A stretch of 64,000 nt of DNA, taken from NCBI GenBank assembly GCA_028289425.1, contig JANQPL010000010.1, positions 42,726 to 106,725 on the forward strand, in the 5' to 3' direction. A program made the translations under genes and the position numbers. Positions 61,397-64,000 of this stretch are shown here, piece after piece. Under the pieces are notes generated by a model. That model worked only from the letters and a program-made list of their open reading frames with translations. It searched no databases and had not been told where the DNA came from. The first letter of the stretch is position 1. Each line of letters opens with the position of its first letter. This DNA is from Alphaproteobacteria bacterium. GTDB taxonomy: Bacteria; Pseudomonadota; Alphaproteobacteria; JANQMY01.

Positions 61397-63001
61397 ATGA
61401 CGAAGCCGAACATCATTGATGCGGGCGATGTGCTTGTCCTGGGGGCGGGCCTTGCGGGCATCTTCACGGCCCTCAAGCTTGCTCCTAAGCGGGTGACGGT
61501 GTTGGCCGGTGCAAGCTGCGCCAAAGAGAACGGCTCCAGCGGTTGGGCCCAAGGCGGCCTTGCCGCTGCGCTCGGGCCAGACGACAGCCCCGCCTTGCAC
61601 CTGTCGGACACGCTGGCCGCAGGCGCGGGGCTTGTGGATGAGGGTGTTGCGCGGATCATTGCCGAAGAAGCGCCCGATCGGGTGCGGGATCTTGTCGCGT
61701 TCGGTGTTCCCTTTGACCGGGATGACGACGGCAACATTGTCCTCGGCCGGGAAGCTGCTCATTCCAAAAATCGCATTGTCCATGTGAGTGGCGACCGTGC
61801 CGGCGCCGTGATTATGGACACGCTTTGGCATGCGGTGCGCGCTGAGGAGCGCATCAATGTGCTTTCGGGCCTGCGCGCCGTCAGCCTGGTTAAACGCAAC
61901 GGCCGCGTTTGTGGTGTTTATGCGGTGGACGATACGGCGGACGACCTCACCCCTGTCCTCATTCTTGCAGGCGACGTTGTTTTGGCGACCGGCGGCATCG
62001 GCACGCTGTTCGATGTGACCACCAATCCCGCCGCTTCCAAGGGTGACGGTTTGGCTATGGCGGCGCGGGCGGGCGCGAAACTTGCCGACACGGCCTTCGT
62101 TCAGTTCCATCCGACCGCCATCAATGTGGGCCGCGACCCTGCCCCACTTGCCACCGAAGCCCTGCGTGGTGAAGGCGCCGTGTTAATCAACGGCGACGGA
62201 GAGCGCTTTATGCGCGACGCACATAAGGACGCCGAATTGGCGCCCCGCGATATCGTGGCCCGCGAGATCAAAAAACAAATAAGTATTGGCAACAAGGTAT
62301 TTCTCGACTGCACCTCGGCCGTCGGCGCAGCGTTCCCCGATCGCTTCCCGACCGTATTCAAATCCTGCATGTCGGCGGGTATCGACCCTAGGGTGGAACC
62401 CATCCCGGTGGCGCCGGCCGCTCACTACCACATGGGCGGCGTGGTCACCGATCATGACGGTCAAACTTCCCTCGACGGTCTTTGGGCGTGCGGAGAAGTC
62501 GCCTGCACGGGCGCGCATGGCGCGAACCGCCTGGCCAGCAATTCGCTGGTGGAGGCCATGGTCTTTGGTGCACGCATCTCAGCGCGCATCCTGAGCAAGC
62601 CTGCGCGCAAACAGATCGTCAGCGGTGTCGGCATTGGTCCTTGCGACGAACGCCTGTTGATGCCGAACACCGAAGAGGGCGAACGGCTTGTCACGAAGAT
62701 CCGCCATATCATGACGCGGCGTGTTGGCCTTGTCCGCACGGAAGAGTCGCTGATTTCGGCCCTTGAAGAGTTCGACCGCCTTCGCGCCGAAGACGATTTG
62801 CCCCTCGATGTTTTCAACATGATCACGGTTGCCGAGATCGTTGCCATCGACGCCCTGCTACGCCGGGAAAGCCGTGGCGGACACTTTCGGGCAGACCTTC
62901 CGTCTACCGACGAAGACTATGCGCACCGGGCTGAGTTCACCTATGGGGACCTGACGGAACGCATTGCGGCACAGGTCGGTCTCGAACGCAAAGCCGGCTG
63001 A
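61397..63001 (+). CDS. nadB: L-aspartate oxidase
   Basis: A 534-residue flavoprotein that oxidises L-aspartate to iminoaspartate, the substrate of NadA. The FAD dinucleotide motif is VLVLGAGLAGIFTALKLA. Other family blocks are SSGWAQGGLAAALGPDDSP, TGGIGTLFDVTTNP, FVQFHPTAINVGRDPAPL, PAAHYHMGGVVTD and CGEVACTGAHGANRLASNSL, the succinate-dehydrogenase-like signature. The C-terminal helical domain is present, so it is full length. It lies between nadA and nadC; the nadC start is 11 bp after its stop, so all three are co-transcribed. Confidence 0.95.
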   Translation: MTKPNIIDAGDVLVLGAGLAGIFTALKLAPKRVTVLAGASCAKENGSSGWAQGGLAAALGPDDSPALHLSDTLAAGAGLVDEGVARIIAEEAPDRVRDLVAFGVPFDRDDDGNIVLGREAAHSKNRIVHVSGDRAGAVIMDTLWHAVRAEERINVLSGLRAVSLVKRNGRVCGVYAVDDTADDLTPVLILAGDVVLATGGIGTLFDVTTNPAASKGDGLAMAARAGAKLADTAFVQFHPTAINVGRDPAPLATEALRGEGAVLINGDGERFMRDAHKDAELAPRDIVAREIKKQISIGNKVFLDCTSAVGAAFPDRFPTVFKSCMSAGIDPRVEPIPVAPAAHYHMGGVVTDHDGQTSLDGLWACGEVACTGAHGANRLASNSLVEAMVFGARISARILSKPARKQIVSGVGIGPCDERLLMPNTEEGERLVTKIRHIMTRRVGLVRTEESLISALEEFDRLRAEDDLPLDVFNMITVAEIVAIDALLRRESRGGHFRADLPSTDEDYAHRAEFTYGDLTERIAAQVGLERKAG

Positions 63002-63012
63002 GCCTGCACGGC

Positions 63013-63882
63013 ATGGCATCCTCTGATCTCACCCCGCTGCCCCGTGTTCTCATCGAGGACAAGGTAAAGGAAGCATTGCAGGAAGATCTGGGCCGGGCGG
63101 GCGACCTCACCACACAATCCGTTGTTCCCAAGAACGCCCAGTCCCGCGTTGTGCTGCGCGCACGGGAAGAAGGAGTTGTCGCGGGCCTCGACATTGCGCG
63201 CACCGCATTCCGCTTGATCGACCCATCCCTTCAAATTGCCGTCATCTCCCCCGACGGCTCGGCCCTGTCGGCGGGCCAGGACATTGCTGCCATTGAAGGC
63301 AGCTCTCAATCGATCCTCATGGCGGAGCGGGTGGCCCTCAATTTTCTCGGGCACCTGTCAGGCATCGCATCCAGTGTGAACCGCATTGTGAGCGCCATTG
63401 GAGATGCCAAGGCAAAGGTCTGCTGCACCCGCAAGACCACGCCGGGCTTACGGGCCTTCGAAAAATACGCGGTGCGCGCGGGCGGTGGCATGAACCATCG
63501 CTTCGGGCTCGACGATGCCATCTTGATCAAGGACAACCATATCGCCATGGCGGGGGGCGTGGCCGAGGCGCTCAAAGCCGCAAAGGCGGCCGCCGGCCAT
63601 CTGGTCAAGATCGAAATCGAGGTGGATTCCCTCGATCAACTGCGCACAGTGCTTGAGATCGGCGCCGACGCGGTCCTTTTGGATAATATGACGCCGGAAA
63701 TCTTGCGCGAAGCGGTGAGCTTGGTCGACGGCCGCATGATCTCGGAAGCCTCCGGCGGTATCAGCGAAAAAACGGCCCCCGCCATTGCTGCGAGCGGCGT
63801 CGATCTGATATCGGTTGGCTGGGTGACCCACAGTGCCCCTTGTCTGGACATCGGACTTGATTTCGACCGGACCGTCGACTAG
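63013..63882 (+). CDS. nadC: Nicotinate-nucleotide pyrophosphorylase (carboxylating)
   Basis: A 289-residue enzyme that converts quinolinate and PRPP to nicotinate mononucleotide, the last enzyme unique to the de novo NAD route. Conserved parts: EALQEDLGRAGDLTTQSVV, ERVALNFLGHLSGIAS, CTRKTTPGLRAFEKYAVRAGG and MNHRFGLDDAILIKDNH, IEIEVDSLDQ, and the phosphate loop ASGGISEKTAPAIAASGVDLISVG. Length is usual. It ends at TAG followed by GAGCG, which begins an intergenic element. ATG at 63013 lacks a strong ribosome site, consistent with coupling to nadB. Confidence 0.95.
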   Translation: MASSDLTPLPRVLIEDKVKEALQEDLGRAGDLTTQSVVPKNAQSRVVLRAREEGVVAGLDIARTAFRLIDPSLQIAVISPDGSALSAGQDIAAIEGSSQSILMAERVALNFLGHLSGIASSVNRIVSAIGDAKAKVCCTRKTTPGLRAFEKYAVRAGGGMNHRFGLDDAILIKDNHIAMAGGVAEALKAAKAAAGHLVKIEIEVDSLDQLRTVLEIGADAVLLDNMTPEILREAVSLVDGRMISEASGGISEKTAPAIAASGVDLISVGWVTHSAPCLDIGLDFDRTVD

Positions 63883-64000
63883 AGCGTCGGACGGCGAAAT
63901 AGAATCAATTCTGTTTGCGGTCCGGCGGCCGATCCGCCAGGAGAACGGCGAAGAGCGATGTGGGGCATCGGTCGAGCCGTTCGACGCAGCGGGCGGCCGC
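63880..64000. other. Window edge: repeat-like sequence and possible gene end
   Basis: The nadC stop codon lies in CTAGAGCG, followed by GAATCAATTC, which resembles the CTAGAGC...GAATC pattern of dispersed elements in Rhizobiales-type genomes. On the minus strand a frame is open from 64000 down to a TGA at 63905 (ending LADRPPDRKQN). It could be the end of a leftward gene, but about 30 codons are too few to judge. An ATG at 63958 on the plus strand is another possibility. Confidence 0.25.

Noticed and set aside
63993..64000. GCGGCCGC (NotI site) at the very end of the window
   Set aside because: It could hint at a cloning junction, but a GC-rich octamer at an arbitrary window edge is easily coincidental and no vector sequence is seen.
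1..64000. CRISPR arrays, insertion sequences, prophage or defence islands
   Set aside because: No regularly spaced direct repeats, transposase, integrase, toxin-antitoxin or nuclease-helicase gene sets were seen.

Overview
The window looks like one uninterrupted chromosomal segment of a free-living, aerobic, heterotrophic alphaproteobacterium. Four things point there: a TIGR02301-type secreted protein, the block HDAC-like / xseB / ispA / dxs / tlyA / RNA methyltransferase, an NrtR-type regulator beside nadABC, and short palindromic intergenic elements of the kind common in Rhizobiales and relatives. I would not go below the class. Genes are densely packed on both strands. Convergent pairs often overlap or sit a few bases apart, and many starts are GTG or TTG. 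I see no tRNA, rRNA, CRISPR array, insertion sequence, integrase or phage gene.

Layout. 1-5.4 kb: the 5' end of a TraB/GumN-type protein, an NADP-dependent oxidoreductase, a membrane-anchored patatin-like lipase, a small membrane protein and an EamA transporter. 5.4-13 kb: a TauD-type dioxygenase; a Spinster-like MFS transporter overlapping a sphingosine-1-phosphate-lyase-like PLP enzyme; a glutathione transferase, a metallo-beta-lactamase-fold hydrolase and a DUF898-like membrane protein; then a gene-free stretch of about 740 bp full of TGTGAC/GTCACA motifs. 13.4-26 kb: HD hydrolase, DUF1499 protein, acyl-CoA ligase, class III aminotransferase, SDR, Kef-type antiporter, CDF metal exporter, pdxH, DnaJ-like protein, fabI and aroC. 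26-36.5 kb, almost all on the minus strand: methyltransferases, tlyA, dxs, ispA, xseB, HDAC-like hydrolase, an MBL hydrolase and a large acyl-CoA dehydrogenase. 36.6-50 kb: tsaC, a methyltransferase overlapping an FAD-linked oxidase, then small enzymes of redox, repair and housekeeping, a TPP enzyme, a LysE exporter, acuI and a GPH-type symporter. 50-60 kb: a cytoplasmic molybdopterin oxidoreductase, a dihydroorotase-family protein, a GT9 glycosyltransferase, ygfZ, tag, a FabH-like synthase, an HD hydrolase and a tyrosine-phosphatase-like protein. 59-63.9 kb: nrtR and nadA-nadB-nadC.

How genes work together. nrtR and nadABC form a self-contained module for de novo NAD synthesis from aspartate. 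The nadA promoter region carries two copies of one 19-bp imperfect palindrome (TATRCT-N7-AGCATA), one between the -35 and -10 elements, which fits NrtR repression. dxs and ispA supply isoprenoid precursors and share a minus-strand cluster with rRNA-modification genes. The S1P-lyase-like enzyme overlaps a gene for a Spinster-like transporter, the family that exports S1P in animals, and this is the most intriguing pairing in the window. The 600-residue acyl-CoA dehydrogenase and AcuI both resemble enzymes of DMSP/acrylate metabolism but lie 12 kb apart with no DMSP lyase or demethylase in view.

I found no multi-gene defence, secretion or mobile system. The best candidates for something little described are the lyase/transporter pair, the duplicated operator before nadA, the motif-rich intergenic region at 12.78-13.07 kb, and the phosphatase-like gene four bases before nrtR.
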